A stretch of 64,000 nt of DNA from Blasia pusilla (Eukaryota > Marchantiophyta > Marchantiopsida > Blasiales). Shown in pieces: positions 1-13,602 of this stretch (position 1 is its first letter; each line of letters begins with the position of its first letter). The translations under genes were made by a program, and so were the position numbers. The notes below the pieces were generated by a model. The model ran no database searches. It saw nothing but the letters and a program-made list of their open reading frames with translations, and had not been told where the DNA came from. The DNA is taken from contig CM114271.1 of assembly GCA_050084515.1 (NCBI GenBank), forward strand, positions 34,224,001-34,288,000, read 5' to 3'.

Positions 1-480
1 TATTTCAAGGATGGAGACCATTCCTTCACCTGAGGAGAAGCTTTAGTGAAAATTACATTCCAAAAAATAATTTTTTCACATGTTAATTCCCATTGGAGTT
101 TGTTACGGCCCCTACAAGAAGTCAACTCCAAGTGCAGAGCTTGAAGAATGCAAGTTATTATGCACGCTTCTGGACCTTAGGATATGAGTTTTTAACGACC
201 CGATTCGATTTGTGTTCTCAGTGTTCTCCGACCCTCCAAACATATGGGGGCGCCGTATTACTCAAGATCTCAATGTGTATTACTCCCTATCCCTATTTCC
301 GAATCCGATTCGTGTTGTGTTACTCCTGACTATTAGTGTTTCCAAACTCCTCCATTATAAAATTCAAAACCCTAAAAAGGACTCGCACTGATTTAAATAA
401 GAAATATGTGAAATATTATTAATTATCAAAAGAAATTTGGAACATGCTAAACGGTAATTTACTTACAAAACATTTGTCGA
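1..480. other. Intergenic, no gene recognised
   Basis: AT-rich sequence with short open frames that resemble no protein I recognise. A TATAAATA-like stretch lies at about 482-490, next to the ACGT-rich block that follows. No RNA gene or terminal repeat is visible. Confidence 0.5.
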
Positions 481-481
481 A

Positions 482-1016
482 TATATAAATATCCCCCGTG
501 CATGCACCGCCATCCACGTCAGCACACAAGGACATTTGTCACTGTCCAAAGGCCGACAGCCGATCGAAGATATCTTGTATCCTACGTCCGCCGTCCGTCC
601 ACGGCAGTGGTAGCCTGGGACACAGTAGCGGGGAGCACTGTGTCCTCGAATCCCACTGGAGCGAGAGAGCGAGAGAAAATACGACAAGAATCCACACTAA
701 CGACGTGGAATGTGACCACGTAGCACGTGAGGCACACGTGCTGGAAGATCGGCCACGTCGCAGTGCCTCCCCCGACCGGGTTCTCAGTTAGTTCGTGTAC
801 AAACGGAATGTCGGACTTCCGTGACACGTCACCACCCGTCATCCCAGCGACCTTCGTCGTACGGGTGAAGGTCGCTTGACGCGCCGCGTAGCCCGTGCTA
901 CATTCGGAAGAAAGAAAGGAGGAAAGAAAAAGACAGAAAGATCTTGCTGCTGCTATCTTTACAGTTTCCAGCTCGGGCTGACTCTGACGCGGGCGTAGGA
1001 GCCGCACACACGTGGC
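482..1016. promoter_or_regulatory. ACGT-core (G-box/ABRE) cluster with TATA-like box
   Basis: A relatively GC-rich island in AT-rich surroundings. Two perfect CACGTG G-boxes lie at 724-729 and 735-740. More ACGT cores lie near 516, 582, 703, 718, 755, 826 and 1011; the last reads ACGTGGC, the ABRE core. A TATATAAATA box sits at about 481-490. Plant bZIP and bHLH factors bind such cores (established). That this is a promoter is inference, because no convincing coding exon lies downstream on either strand within the window. It could serve a gene beyond the left edge or a noncoding transcript. Confidence 0.35.
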
Positions 1017-1439
1017 TTTTCCAATCACAAAAAAGATATTCTTACTCGCAAAGTTTCTCTTAACTAATCATTTCGACCCGTTAAGAAGTGTCTAAACGGA
1101 ACAAGATGTGGAATTTGTATTTAGTAAAGAAGGGATGTCCATTTTGTTATGTAAACAAAGAAATCCAAAAACAAGAAATGTGAAAATATAATGGTATTTA
1201 ACCAACGTAAAAAACAATTTGTGTATTTCATGATTAATAGTTTAAAACAATTTGGCATGAGTATTAGTGGTCGGTCATATGTGAATGGATGACAAAAAGA
1301 GTGGTCACACATCATTTCGGTGCATCGTGTCAACTTTAGTACTTGTAAATATTGTGATGCCACCAATATATATTGTTGATAATAAGTAGTGAAAGCGGAA
1401 AGAGATGGATAATTCTCAAGGGAATGGTAAGCACATATT

Positions 1440-2270
1440 TTTATGACAACATCAAAAGATACATGTGAGTGCCCAAAGATTCCAATGCATAAGGGGTAAA
1501 TTCATTGATTACATGTCTCACCACATCACTGAACTCCTTCATTCTTGTTGCTACATCAATTCGGGACTTATAGTATGTGCAACTTGAGACACCAAGTGAG
1601 AATTTATAGGATTAGAAACCATCACATCACTAATAGAAAAAAGCCACCTCCAGAGATAACTTGGTGAACTTCTTGGCGAGAGGTTGCTTTTGGTGTAAAA
1701 TGTAGGATATCTAGTTGCTCTTGCCCAAAGGTGTCACATGAAGTACGAGTCATTGATATTATATCCTCTCTATCTGAATCTTCTTGTAAGACCCCTCTTG
1801 TTGAGTCAACATTTTTCACTTGTCAAATGATCCATATTAAGGGGAAGGATCTATTATTCCAAGGATATTTGAGATCTCCTCAAGCCCTTCTTCCACTTAC
1901 AACACAAGCAGTTCTATCCCTCATTCCCCTTTCAATCAATTGATTACATAAGGTCCTAGTCGACTTCAAGAGCTTATCTTTCAGAATTTGCACCAACATA
2001 ACTTTTCTAGCATTATCTCCGAGGCAACCTTTGATACTCGTTGAGCTTCTCTACATTCATATGCGGATACAAGAATGTGGGTGGGGCTTATTTTGTACCC
2101 TCTTATTCTTCTATTTTGTCTTCTACAATGTATACTTGTGAGATCACTACATCTACTCCTTGGAGATCCTCATCCTTTTATCTTTTCTAGGTGTGCCTAA
2201 TTGTATATGTGAGGAGCCCATTTATGCAAAGGATATCCACATTCTCTAAAGTACACATAGTGGGAAAAAA
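1440..2270 (-). mobile_element. Retroelement remnant, copy A
   Basis: Diverged copy of a dispersed element that recurs near 60.2-60.9 kb. On the minus strand, 1440-1700 reads in broken frames as a Gly-rich stretch, then DVV and about 30 residues later an ATRMKE-like motif and LGTHMYLLM. The plus strand of the 60.7-60.9 kb copy reads DVVSCDPTR, VATRIKKL and LGTHMCLLM in the same order. Two further blocks, near 1866 and 2217 (pairing with about 60236 and 60502), match in direct orientation, so the copies are rearranged relative to each other. The motif order resembles the region after the reverse transcriptase in an unassigned retroelement family. No intact frame remains. Confidence 0.4.
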
Positions 2271-2552
2271 ATAACGACCCAAAATTGAAAGATTCATGTT
2301 GCCTTATATATATATAGTGGCGTTCTCATCCTTATAATAAAAAGAAGCGACCAAGTATGGAAAGAAATTAGCGAGCCCATCTTTGAGGCACAATCAGAGT
2401 TTCACTCGGTCAAAGTCCATGTCCATACACTCATGTCCATCTTAGGGACGGACATATCTATACGGGAACTATTTTTATGCTTGGGGGTAAGATGGCATGT
2501 CCATTTCCGTGCAAACTTGGGCCAAAATAGATTTTGGATCTATAAGAAAAAC

Positions 2553-2638
2553 CCATCTCTTCACCCAATATAAATACATCATTGTTCTTGTATTGGGTGA
2601 GAAGATGTGTTGAAAGTAGATATCTCCTTTCAACACAT
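2553..2638. repeat. Two adjacent inverted repeats
   Basis: Hairpin 1 pairs 2553-2569 with 2591-2607 (17 bp, two mismatches, 21-nt loop). Hairpin 2 pairs 2605-2616 with 2627-2638 (12 bp, perfect, 10-nt loop). They abut, so the right arm of the first runs into the left arm of the second. This could be a decayed miniature transposon or a foldback; no target-site duplication was identified. Confidence 0.5.
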
Positions 2639-2639
2639 A

Positions 2640-5600
2640 TCGTATTAGGCGCATGTCTCTCTTCTAGCTATTGAGAATATATATCCATTAGAGATATGCA
2701 CCCCTCTTCCTTCTAGATTCATGTGGTGTCCTAAAGAGCATGCAACATTCTTTAAGCACTAAAACGAGGAAGATTATGATTCATATGTAGAATTTTGGAA
2801 TCAAGCACTCTGCATAACAACAAGCATAATTTAATTAATCGCGCATCTCACATTCATTGCAACTTTTTCATAATACCTCAACATTTTTTGCAATACTTTA
2901 TCCAAGAATGAAATCTTGACCAAAGCCCTTTCATCACAATTGAGTGGGCTTTGGTCAAATTTTCATACTTGGACATATTCTTGGAAGCTTATGGAGGTAT
3001 ATGTGTCGAGTTCCATGATCTATCCAAAATTCACAAATATAATATAGTTATGAATCATCATGATAGCAAAATTCATCAACCACCTACCCCCAGCAATTAC
3101 AAGTAAGGGAAATAGTAATTCAATGGTGAGTGTATAAATAACAAATCTGATGGGTTTAATCAAACATAATCACAACGAAGCAAATACGTAGGTTACTTTC
3201 ATTCTTGTGTGCATGATATCCAATGCTCAAGATGATTTTTTTTCAAGGGGACCTCCAATCTTAGAATTCTCCCCCATTCAAGTTTAGATTATTCACTACA
3301 TCCATGGTAGTCTCTTAGATATAAAGGGCAGTAATCACTTGGGATACAAGATTTGGAGTGTATGTCTAAAGCTCCTCAAAGGCCTTTGACTTAATTATAT
3401 AAAAATCTTTCTTGCATTTTGAGTGATGGAAATTTTGATAGGGGTGATAGACCAAATGGTTGAGTTCATGACGGAAAATATATACTTTCAATTGTAAAAC
3501 CCATTTGTCGTGAAGATTGATGCATTCAAATTTTACAATGGGTACGAGTATCATCAAAAATTTACAGTAAAACAAGTAAAGTTTAGCCAAATTCAACACC
3601 CTATACATGCATTTACCCAAACTCAATAGATATTTTTCTTGATAGTTTTCCATCCATACCACTTTTGGTTAATATATCTTCACATCATATTTGGCATTTG
3701 ATAGTCGAGAAAAGCAACAATTTAGTTGGTAACAATCCTTAACTTAAGATCTTTTTTAGTTCAAAACTTCATGCACTTCTTAATGATCATTTGACAAATT
3801 GGAGAGTAAAGTTGTTTTATTCATTATATACCTATTTATCTATCTAGTTTACACCCACTTGGATAAGAAGAGATTTGTAGACATTGATCACATTCAAAGA
3901 GTCATCCGAATCTATATCTTTTTTTCACCATACCACACTCTATTCATATGTTAAGTCCAAGGTTGCACATAGACAAAGTGTCATGTCCATGTTTGCGAAC
4001 ATGTCCATTTCAATCCCTATGACGAACATGTCCATGCAGACGCAGATATCTGCGGCCCACACCCGAGCTAGGCGCCCACCCCCGCCGCACCACCCACAAC
4101 ATACACCTATGCTCTGCCAGCCCGCACCCAGTCTAAGGACATGTCGCCCGTCTTATAGCCTGCACCCGCCCTAAACTGGCATTGACTCGCAATTGGCCCC
4201 CGTAGGGCGGGCCAATTCTTGTCCGCCTCCCTTAATCTAAGCCCACACCCATTCTTGCATCGCAATCCTACGCAGGCCACTGGGGTACTCAAGAAACCTG
4301 CGTGGGGCACCCATTGGACATATTCGTTTCTATGCAAGCACTTTTCCCCATCCTTACCTCCATCTATACTATTATAGGAGGATCACTTCCCGAATGACAA
4401 CACCTCTCTAGTAGACATGTGGTTTCAAATTTTACATACATGATTTAACCTCACTTGTTATATACACTCGGCATATTATATACCATGCATCACTTGCGTA
4501 CTTTATTAGTTCCATATAAATTGAAAGTGCATTATAGCCCAAAGTCTTTTCCACACCGTCATTATTAACATCCCAAGGGCACGCCTTAGGTTGTATCCGT
4601 GCCCAAACTTACCCACACCCAAATTTAGGGTCATTAGGTTAGCTTAGAATCACACACCTTGGATGTGTTATGTTCTATCTTTGCCTCGGTGACTTGGATC
4701 GCCATCCCGACCTCAGACCAATTTCCTAAAGATGGATCCACATTCAACACCAGGTGGACATTGTCATAACTGGATAGCTCATCACTCTGTTAGCAAGTGG
4801 CCTTAAGGCATAATATACTACCCAATCTCTTCTGCCTCCCTCGTGTGGTGAACAGACTTTAGATCTTACAAAATACTCTTTGTTGGCATCAAGTTGAGCT
4901 TTTGTTTAGATAAGGAGCTTAATATCTTGCAAACTAGTGTCTGAACTATCTATCCCGGTCTGGCTGATCCATTTTCTTCTGACATATATAGTGTAAATCT
5001 ATTCTAAGAAATAAGTCTTGCAGAAAGAAAGATATCCCTCCTCCTGAGCTGCACACTTTTGTAGGTGTCCAGCTCAAAACTGTGTTCTTCCGTTGCTGAG
5101 ATTATTTGTTGATACCTGCAAGAATTCTGCATATTCTAGTGAGTTTCACTAACTCGTGCAGAAGGATGAATTTGCATTTGAGGCGAGTTTCATTGTGTAT
5201 TTTCCCAGGGCCTAAACTCCTAATCACCAAATTATGAATTAAATATGACGGTGACCACGTACCTGGGGAAGAAAAACTCGAACAATGGAAGATCAAAGTG
5301 GAATTCATGTTACAAGTGAGAAAATCCATGTTGAAAAGCCATGAGTTATGGTCTTTCAGGAAAGTCGACAGATGGCAAGAGAGGATCACATGTCACGATG
5401 AGGGTGTAGAAAAGAACCCTTCTTATAACTCAAAATTATTAAGAGTAAATTGGATTCCCAACTGCTCACTCCAAAGCAAAATTGAGATAAGTCGCCTCAC
5501 TCTTTCTTTTGAGTAATGTACAAAATCATCAATGAAATTGTGACCCACACTTGTGCTCTGAATAAAACAGAGCACCTGTGGCAGATTGGGTTCTTCTGAC

Positions 5601-6085
5601 CCTCCGTAGAAAGATTCGAAACTTTGCCCAGAGTCTGTATCTTTCTCTCTTATCATCCAACCGGCAAGCAAGTTCTATGGTCCCAGGACTACAACAGGCA
5701 CTTTGGCAAGGCAAAGACAGCATACGACAGGCACTACTTAATGAGTACAGTCTCTCTCTTGGACAAGGGCGCAGAGTCTACGGTTGGACAACAACTACAG
5801 ACACTGCTTAATGAGTTTTCTCTCCTTTTCTATCCTCCTTTTCTTTTATAAAGGTAAGCTCTTTACTTCCTCTTTATCCCAGTCTCTAGCACTGTCCAAC
5901 CAGGGCTTATGTGTGGCATCCAGTTAAATATTTGCTTTTTGGAGCAGACATTGTGGATATGGATGTGCGATCTCTTTCTAGTCACCCACTTTCTCTGGTC
6001 ATGTAGAGGGTGTCAAAAAAACTCACTGAACTCTCATGTTAAATGTTACACATACTGCTGGATTGTGGTCATTGGCACAATTTCT
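2640..6085. other. Intergenic, no gene recognised
   Basis: Only short open frames with no recognisable family. Phrases such as ATGTCCAT recur near 2420-2500 and 3985-4035, hinting at old repeats. The right part (about 5.6-6.08 kb) may include the 3' untranslated region of the minus-strand SART3-like gene, but no polyadenylation site can be assigned. Confidence 0.4.
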
Positions 6086-9000
6086 TCACTTTTTGCTTAA
6101 CAGCATTTTTCTGAATTCATCATTTGATTTGGGGGCCTCATCGCCAGTAGAAGCTTGTTGGCCAGCACCCCAACCTAGTGGTCTGACTACAGCACGTGGA
6201 ACTGCAAATGTGTTGTTGCCTGTCACACCTACTTTGCCTCCACGGCGATGACCAAGACCGAGTCCCCCACCTCTACTTCGGCCACCCCCGACACTGTGTC
6301 CGGCATTCTCCTCACCCCGTCCACCACTTTGTCGACCACCATGATATCCCAGACCACCTGCCAAAATAGATCCATTGTTCACTCTTGCTCCATGAAGTCG
6401 CGAGAGCCACTGAAATTTGACGAAGAGAACACGCAAGGAAGAGATGATAGAATCTCCCTTTCCATGGATCCATTGCTTAGACCTAGCTATCTCTTTACAT
6501 CCCCTTTCTCATGCATTACTGACTAGAACATCTACAAGAATTGCACATGTAAGCAAGCAACATCACTTGAGGGAGTGAATAGGCACCTCGACCAATCCTC
6601 CCACTACTTGATCGACCACCGCCACCAGCTCCACGGCCACCCTTTGGAGCAGAACGAGCTACTCTTATTGACTGTCCACCAAGCTCCTCATTGTCTTTAG
6701 AAATTGCAGCCACCAAAGAATCCTCATCTTCAAACTCCACATATGCTAGACCCTGTAAAATGCAAACAAATCACATGTGATCTACCCCTCTTCTCTACTA
6801 TGATTTCACCCCTCTTCTAGAATATTCACAAAAGCGGAACTCAAACTGGAGTCCCCTTGAGCTCTGCAAGCATAGATCTAGAATACAACCTTGCTAACGA
6901 GTTGAGAATGCTACGTCGAGTTTTGCCATTGTGACGATTGAAGTGGGCACTGCCAGAGATGGGTGAGGTGACTCAAATATGTCCTTTGATTGGTTGGATT
7001 AAATTACTCATAATGCAAATACACTCCATGTGTCCTTTAAGAATGATCCACTACTTCATATACCCTTCTCAAACTTGGAAGATCGGATCTGAAACAATAA
7101 CCTCTAGCAATGTGATAGACGAAAAGATGAAAACGTTCACAAGAATGACCAGTACCACTTCCAAACCCTGTTCATTATTCATTTAGACCTTCAGCAGCAG
7201 GTTCAAACCAGCAATCCAGAATCAGGGCCCTCTCAATCATGGACTCATTCATTGCTGAGCAGTTGCCTATGTATGGACTTCCAGGGATGCTGTGGAGCTC
7301 CTTCTAGAGATCTACCAGAGATAAGAATTTCTGGCATTATGGAGCTCCTGTGAAATAGATGCCGACTGTACATTCTCATGATCAAAGCTTGCCACAAGCA
7401 CATACCCTAGACTGGCCTGAAACTCGATCCCTTAAAAGCCGAACTTCCTTCACTCCCGCCACACAAGAGAAAAATTCCCTAAGCTGGTCCTCAGAAACCT
7501 GCATTCATTAACACGGATGGTTCAAATAGGAAGATAGCACCAATTGTGTGCATGCACATTGCAAATATGATAATGAATTTGTGTGATTCTGTCTAGACTA
7601 ATTCATGCAAGAACATACACACGTGCTGAGAATTCATTTCAGGTACACCTTTCATTAATTCAGGCTCATATCTACTAGATTACTTCTGATCCACACTCAG
7701 CAATCAGACATTGCCAGTCAGCAACTGACTCCCCCATGCCTGGTATGCCTCATCCTGCTAACCTCACATTCAGTCTTTTCACAGTTCCTAATATATCTGT
7801 ACTCAAGTAGACAAAATTTTGAGTTCTTATAAAGGCCAATTCAAATACAAAACTAATCCAAGCTTCGTTCAGGAAGAACTTTCAGACTGGCTCAAGACCT
7901 GCTTAGTTAATGGCTTACTCGCCAGACAGATAAACTGCGGTGAAATTTACGCACCTCATGAGAGATATTCCGGACAAATGCAGTACACTCATCAGTGTAC
8001 TGTTTAGGAGATCTTGGCTTTCGAGATAATTCTGCAGGAGCATTTTCTACGTTACCTTCACCTCTTGAGGAGCTCGCAGAAACCTCCGGAGTGGCTTTCT
8101 TTCTCTCGTTTTGTTTAGTACCCTCCCTTTGGGGTTCATTGGCTATCTTGGTGGACTCATTATGTCCACTGACTTTGGGCCGCTTGGCCAGAGCCTTGGA
8201 ATCTTTTGGTCCACTGTCATTACCAAGACCCCGCTTTCTCTTGGATGACGCAGACTCAAGGTTTAGGTTGTTAGTTCGTCCTCCCTTCACATCCGGGTCT
8301 CTTGTTTTGTTCTTCACATCTGGTGCTCCATGTCCAAATATGTGCTCTGCAGAGGGTTGAGCAGATTTAGCTTCCTGTTGCATTTGCATGGATTTGACCT
8401 CTGCAAGCCGTGGAGCTACCTGCAAGAGAATACATTAAACTATAGACTAAGAGATGAATCGATCTGATCTATTCCCCCAGCTTTGCAAATTACAGCTATT
8501 AATAGATCATGATTCTACTAGCTCTATACGAATCATTTGACCACAAATCATCTCAAACCATGAACCGTTCTTGATTACCCACAGTTCTGATAAGGCCATG
8601 ATTGCTTTTTTAAGAAGTAATTAAAAGTCATGAGTAGAGACCATCAGAGAGCATCCACTCAACTCACCCTAATGATGGATTCTTACAAGCTTTCGCTCAC
8701 TTGGAGAAGAAGCTTAGCAACGATCAAAAGATACTGACTTGACCAGCAATCCTACCTTGAAACTCTAGCAATCACCCGATTCAACTAAGGATGATGCCTG
8801 ATTTTAAGGAAATAAATATACAGTGGTGATCCATGTGTACCTTCATAACAGCTCTGTCATAATCTTCAAGAGACCCATGCTCACGCTCAAAACGCAACCA
8901 TGCTGAGCACATCAACTGTTCAAGAAAGAGGGAATTGTTACCAGAGCACCACATTCAAGAAGCTAACCCCAGAAAATCCAAAAATAGATACATTGATCTA

Positions 9001-12000
9001 GGCAAACAGCTTGGAAGCTAAAGCATAAGGTAAGTTATTGACATCTGGATAAGTACAGAAAGGGATCCATGAGACTCAATTATATTCTATAAAATAACTG
9101 TATGATTTGAGACAGAACAGATTTTCTGGATGTCAGAATTGAAAATTGCTGAAAGGAAGATTACCTCAGTCCCGTTGCCCTCTAGCCTTCTGCTGTAACA
9201 ACTTCTATAGATGGCACGTGCCTCCTTGATGTTCCTCAATGAGAGCTCCATTGAGATGTACCCTTGCCAAACTTCAACCATCCATCCACTGCAATCACAA
9301 CTATTCACAGCTGAGAAAACACATTCAATCATCCATCCGCTGCAATCAAAACTATTGATATCTGAGAAAACAATGAGAAACAAGAGGGCACATACCCAGT
9401 AACACTCAATCCAGAAAGTTCAGTCACATGACAAGGTGTGCACACACAGATATCTGATTGATGCACCCTGAGGACGATGGATTTAAAAGGAATCATGAAT
9501 CCCTTAAAACATACCTTGACTTGATGAGATTCTCCCACACACCACGAGCTGCTACCAAATCCTTGGCTACATGAGCCTCAGTATGAGCCCAGTAACTGTG
9601 CAGCTGCAGAGTTCGGTCTACAAAATCTGGGTAGTATGTAGACATAAATTGAGAGGCCCGCTGCAACATTAACCATGGTCAAGCGTTTGTGCACAATCTT
9701 CCATTCTATACGATTCAAAGATAAACAAGAATTTTGGGAGTCTCAATAACTAAGGGTTGCAGCATGAAGGTGAGTACAGGACTAGTTAGATAGATACTGA
9801 CAATGAAATAGATCAAAATCTCTCATGCGTGGTTAAAATTACACAAAGGTTTCCACATCTTTGCTGATTGCCAGGCTAGAAAAAGTGCATGAAAAGACAA
9901 AAGCGAGTAGTGAAGAGGAGTCTAGCAGCAAAAAGGAAGAGGTTTGATGGAGAGGTGTGGCTCACATCAAATGTTTCATGCAGAAGAGAAACATCAGACT
10001 GTTTACTTGCACTCTCATCCAATGTCATGATCCGGCGTCGTATTCCATCACAGCGAGTAAGAAATAACTCCAGATACTGCAGTCATTACAATGTGTGGTA
10101 GAGTTGTGAGGACCATAATGGTGAGTAAATCTCAGTCATGCAATTTCCAATAAACTCCGGCGAATAACAAATTCCTGGGCCTAACTACAAACAATTGAAC
10201 CCATTGTAGTTCTTCATGGAGGTCTTGAACAATGGAATAAACATCTGAACTGCTTTGAAACAAGGATGCTTCTAACAACCATGAAACGTAGCAGGGTCCC
10301 CTGTAGATCAACCAATTCCCCAAAGATCACAGCCAGGTTTGAGTACAAATACAAAGACTCTCATCTTTTAGATGAATATTTGAAAGGAGACAGTACCTCT
10401 TGTGAGGTTGGAAATCCACCAAGTAGAGACTGCTCAAATACCTGTTACAGTACAAAAGTTGGTCTTTATATCAATTTCACAAGATCCGACACCCTACAAC
10501 CAGCTCCTGGGCTCACCTTCTCAATACATTAAATTGGTGACACGGAGAAGCTAAGAAGACATTCTCCAATTGCAATACGTTGCAACTGTGAAAAGGGCCC
10601 TTGAACATACAGGAGGAGGAGGAGGAGGCTCCTTGAAGTTTCTAGATGATTAGTGCATAGTTTCTCTGAGCCGCAAGAGGTTTCCAGCATTTCACTTCTG
10701 AGGTTAGAACATAGCTGCGTGATAAATTTGATACAGGGAAGAAGTCGTGCAAACATATGCTTTGCAGAATAACTAGATATGCAACATCACTTACTGCAGA
10801 AAGATCACTTTCAGGAGCATGGGACCTCTCCAGTGCCAGAAGGTAGTTTTTCCATAAGATCTGCACCCATGGACAATTTCGGGTAGCCCTAGCATAAACA
10901 CCCTTGAGTACAACGGCAACCTGCATGACACTTTCAGATTAATGACAATATTACCCCACACAGCCTAATTACTGAAAAAAAATCCGGTTGGGTTCCCTTG
11001 AGAACATTTACATTAACCCTTGGAAGCTACCAAGCGAAAGATTAAAATAACACTGAGATAAATGTTGAGATCAGCTGGAAAGCCACTACTATTGACAGAA
11101 TGTGAACAATGGTCTTTTCTTTTGTAACTGTCAATGTTTCTGAAAGGCACTTTGCCGATGTACCAAAGAGACATTTATCTCCTGCTTCTTCAACATTTTC
11201 TACTTGTTTGTTCGCATAGGATTTCAAAAAGCTGAGAAAGGTGTCATCTGCCCCACAAGAAACCAGACAATTTAGTCTAATTCTACTATGATTGGTGTCT
11301 TGGTTCTCCATCATTGTGGAAAACTCTCAAGAGCACTGGGTGAACATACCTTCAGATTAGTCTCCAGGTACTGTGTGTACCTCAGCCAGACATCCTGACT
11401 TATGGCGAACTCTGAAATAGTCCTTTCATACAAAACCTGTGCCCGGGCAGGCTCTCCAGTCGCCTCCTCTATGGTTATATATTCCTGCAATCAGGCATGC
11501 AACAGCCAGTGACAACATGTGGTAAGACTCAAAACTAACTTCCATACAATAAATGAACACCAGGGTGAGGACATCACAAAATAGGGATAATGACTCAAGA
11601 GCTGTCCCAAACCTACCAGATAATTTTGGAGTAGTCCAGCATCTCCAGGTTGACCCTTACTGATTTTCTCTTCAAGTGTATCACGACTGGAACACATCAG
11701 CAGGGCTTTCTTGTATGCAGATGACACACTCAAGGGTATTCCAGCCAATACATCATTTTCGTCACCAATATGATTCCCTTGCTGTTCCTCCCACTCTTTG
11801 TACTGCACCAATGTTCCGGCTAGATCTGCTAAAGGTACTGTGAGCTGCCGTCTGTATATGCTTCTTACAGTTTCAACCTGCTTTGCCTTGCCCTGAAAGG
11901 TATCGCACAGACTAATCAAAGAGCTGATCAATGATACAAGTGTTCACAACTCTGCCATTCATGAGGTCCTTGAAGAGTGTTCACACTGCATGTCATACCT

Positions 12001-13602
12001 CTGAACCAGCTTCATTGAGTATCACCAGTACTGCCAGTTCAAAATCACGATACGCTTCCCAGACCTTTCCACCTTCTGCAAAGTGAAGCCCGACTGCAGC
12101 AAGTGCTTGCTCATAGAGTCTCCTCATCTTTGACACTCCTTCTGGTTTACCTTCCGCAACAGCAGGATCGTACACCTCCACAAACTTCAGGAAGTCCAAC
12201 CACAAGGAGACCGACTGCAACATTGACATGCATCGAAATCAATCATAGTAGACGCTGCAGCAACAACCACCAGTCAAGTCTACTTCATTCCAACAGGCTC
12301 CATTTGACATGTAATGAACACAAACTACTGGCTGCAACAGAAACAGAAACATCAAACTTTCTGAAGAAGGGATGGTAGACTCCTCCTTTTCGAGCAGGAC
12401 TCAGTAAATTCAAGTGTGTGAACCCTACCTGGTAATCCTTGATGGCTCTTTCATACAAGGCTTCCACAGCAACTACGTCTTCTGGCCTGTGTCAGCCAAG
12501 CATCAGGTACTAAGAAGTACAAACTTGAAAGATAGCAGGTCTGCAAAGTAGGACCAGAAGTGAGTGACCCGATATCAGGAGAATCTTTTCATATCTTTTC
12601 ATAACATAAATTTCGGCAACTACTTCTTCAGCTGAAAGGATACATGCATGAATGACATATAGAGTGAAGTGATGAAGGAGCTCGTTGTCCAATGCCTTCA
12701 CAATGAGGCTAAAGTCCATGCTACATGACTGAGTTTCTCGTCCGCTCTATCTCGATTCTAACTAAAGACAGTCAGCAACATAACGGTACAAACCATTTGA
12801 ACTTGTACGATTCTGGTAAAAAGACGCATAGCGTGCGAAATCCATCAGAATTGCTACTGGCTCTACCACATCAAGACAACTAAGTATGCTGTGGAGCCGT
12901 GAAGGGCTGTAAAAGGCGTCACCTCGATGCAAGGCGAGCTTCATCCTGTGCCCATTCTTTCCACATTGTAGGAGTGAGAGGGTACAGGGCACTCATGGCC
13001 TCCCTCGCGGCACGCAGCTTTTCCAGCAGGCCGCACTTTCTCAATGTGAAAATCAACTGCATTCAGAAGCACACCAAACTCCATCACAGCCACATACAGC
13101 CATCCATAGTCTCGAAACATTGAAAACATAGACCAAGCTTCCACACGGTGTCACTTTTGTTCTACAAGAACCCCATCACAGCCACTAGTCTAGAGACGAC
13201 GACGAAACCAACAGCAACAACAATAATAAAACAACAAGTTGCCCACCCCACTCTGGGACAAAAACCCCAACTCCCCCTATCTTCTCCTCCACTTCACCAG
13301 ATTCTATCACAAGAATGAAGGACCGTCCTATGAAGAGATCTCTCGACACGCACCTCGACATGGGCCTCATAATTGTACGCATTCGCAGCAACAGCTTCCT
13401 CTAGCTGCTGAATTCTCCGACCACTTTCACCTTCACCGTCTTCGTCGTCATCCGAATCCGACTCAGAACTCGACTCCTTCTCCGCTTTCTCATCATCTCC
13501 TCCCGCTCCTCCTCCTCCATCGTTTTCTTCTTCTTCCTCGTCTTCTGCTTCAGACTCCACCATAACGTCTTCCACCGTCGCCTCCTCATCCTCCACCCCC
13601 AT
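6086..13602 (-). CDS. SART3: SART3/EMB140-like U4/U6 snRNP recycling factor (HAT repeats, RRM, Lsm-interaction tail)
   Basis: Family role: SART3/Prp24 proteins bind U6 snRNA and re-anneal U4/U6 in the nucleus. Exons read 13602..13354, 13056..12923, 12486..12429, 12214..11999, 11892..11617, 11484..11350, 10920..10795, 10441..10397, 10076..9966, 9660..9515, 9288..9165, 8915..8841, 8419..7955, 7498..7406, 6752..~6587, ~6387..6086, giving about 906 residues with consistent phases. Seen in order: acidic Asp/Glu/Ser N-terminus (1-70); HAT-type repeats (about 70-560) with LRKCGLLEKLRAAREAMS and VEALYERAIKDYQ; a basic linker with KRKRG and KRPK nuclear signals; one RRM (about 709-785) with LAYVEFEDED; a Gly/Arg-rich tail; and a C-terminal KSNDEFRKMLL, the Lsm-interaction motif. 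The start is the first ATG in the frame. The last intron is uncertain: an acceptor at 6410 with another donor is also possible. Only one RRM is seen, whereas human SART3 has two. Confidence 0.88.

Noticed and set aside
463-1028. Several overlapping open frames of 73-148 codons on both strands
   Set aside because: GC-richer composition lengthens random frames; no domain, no consistent splice structure, and the block is better explained as regulatory DNA.
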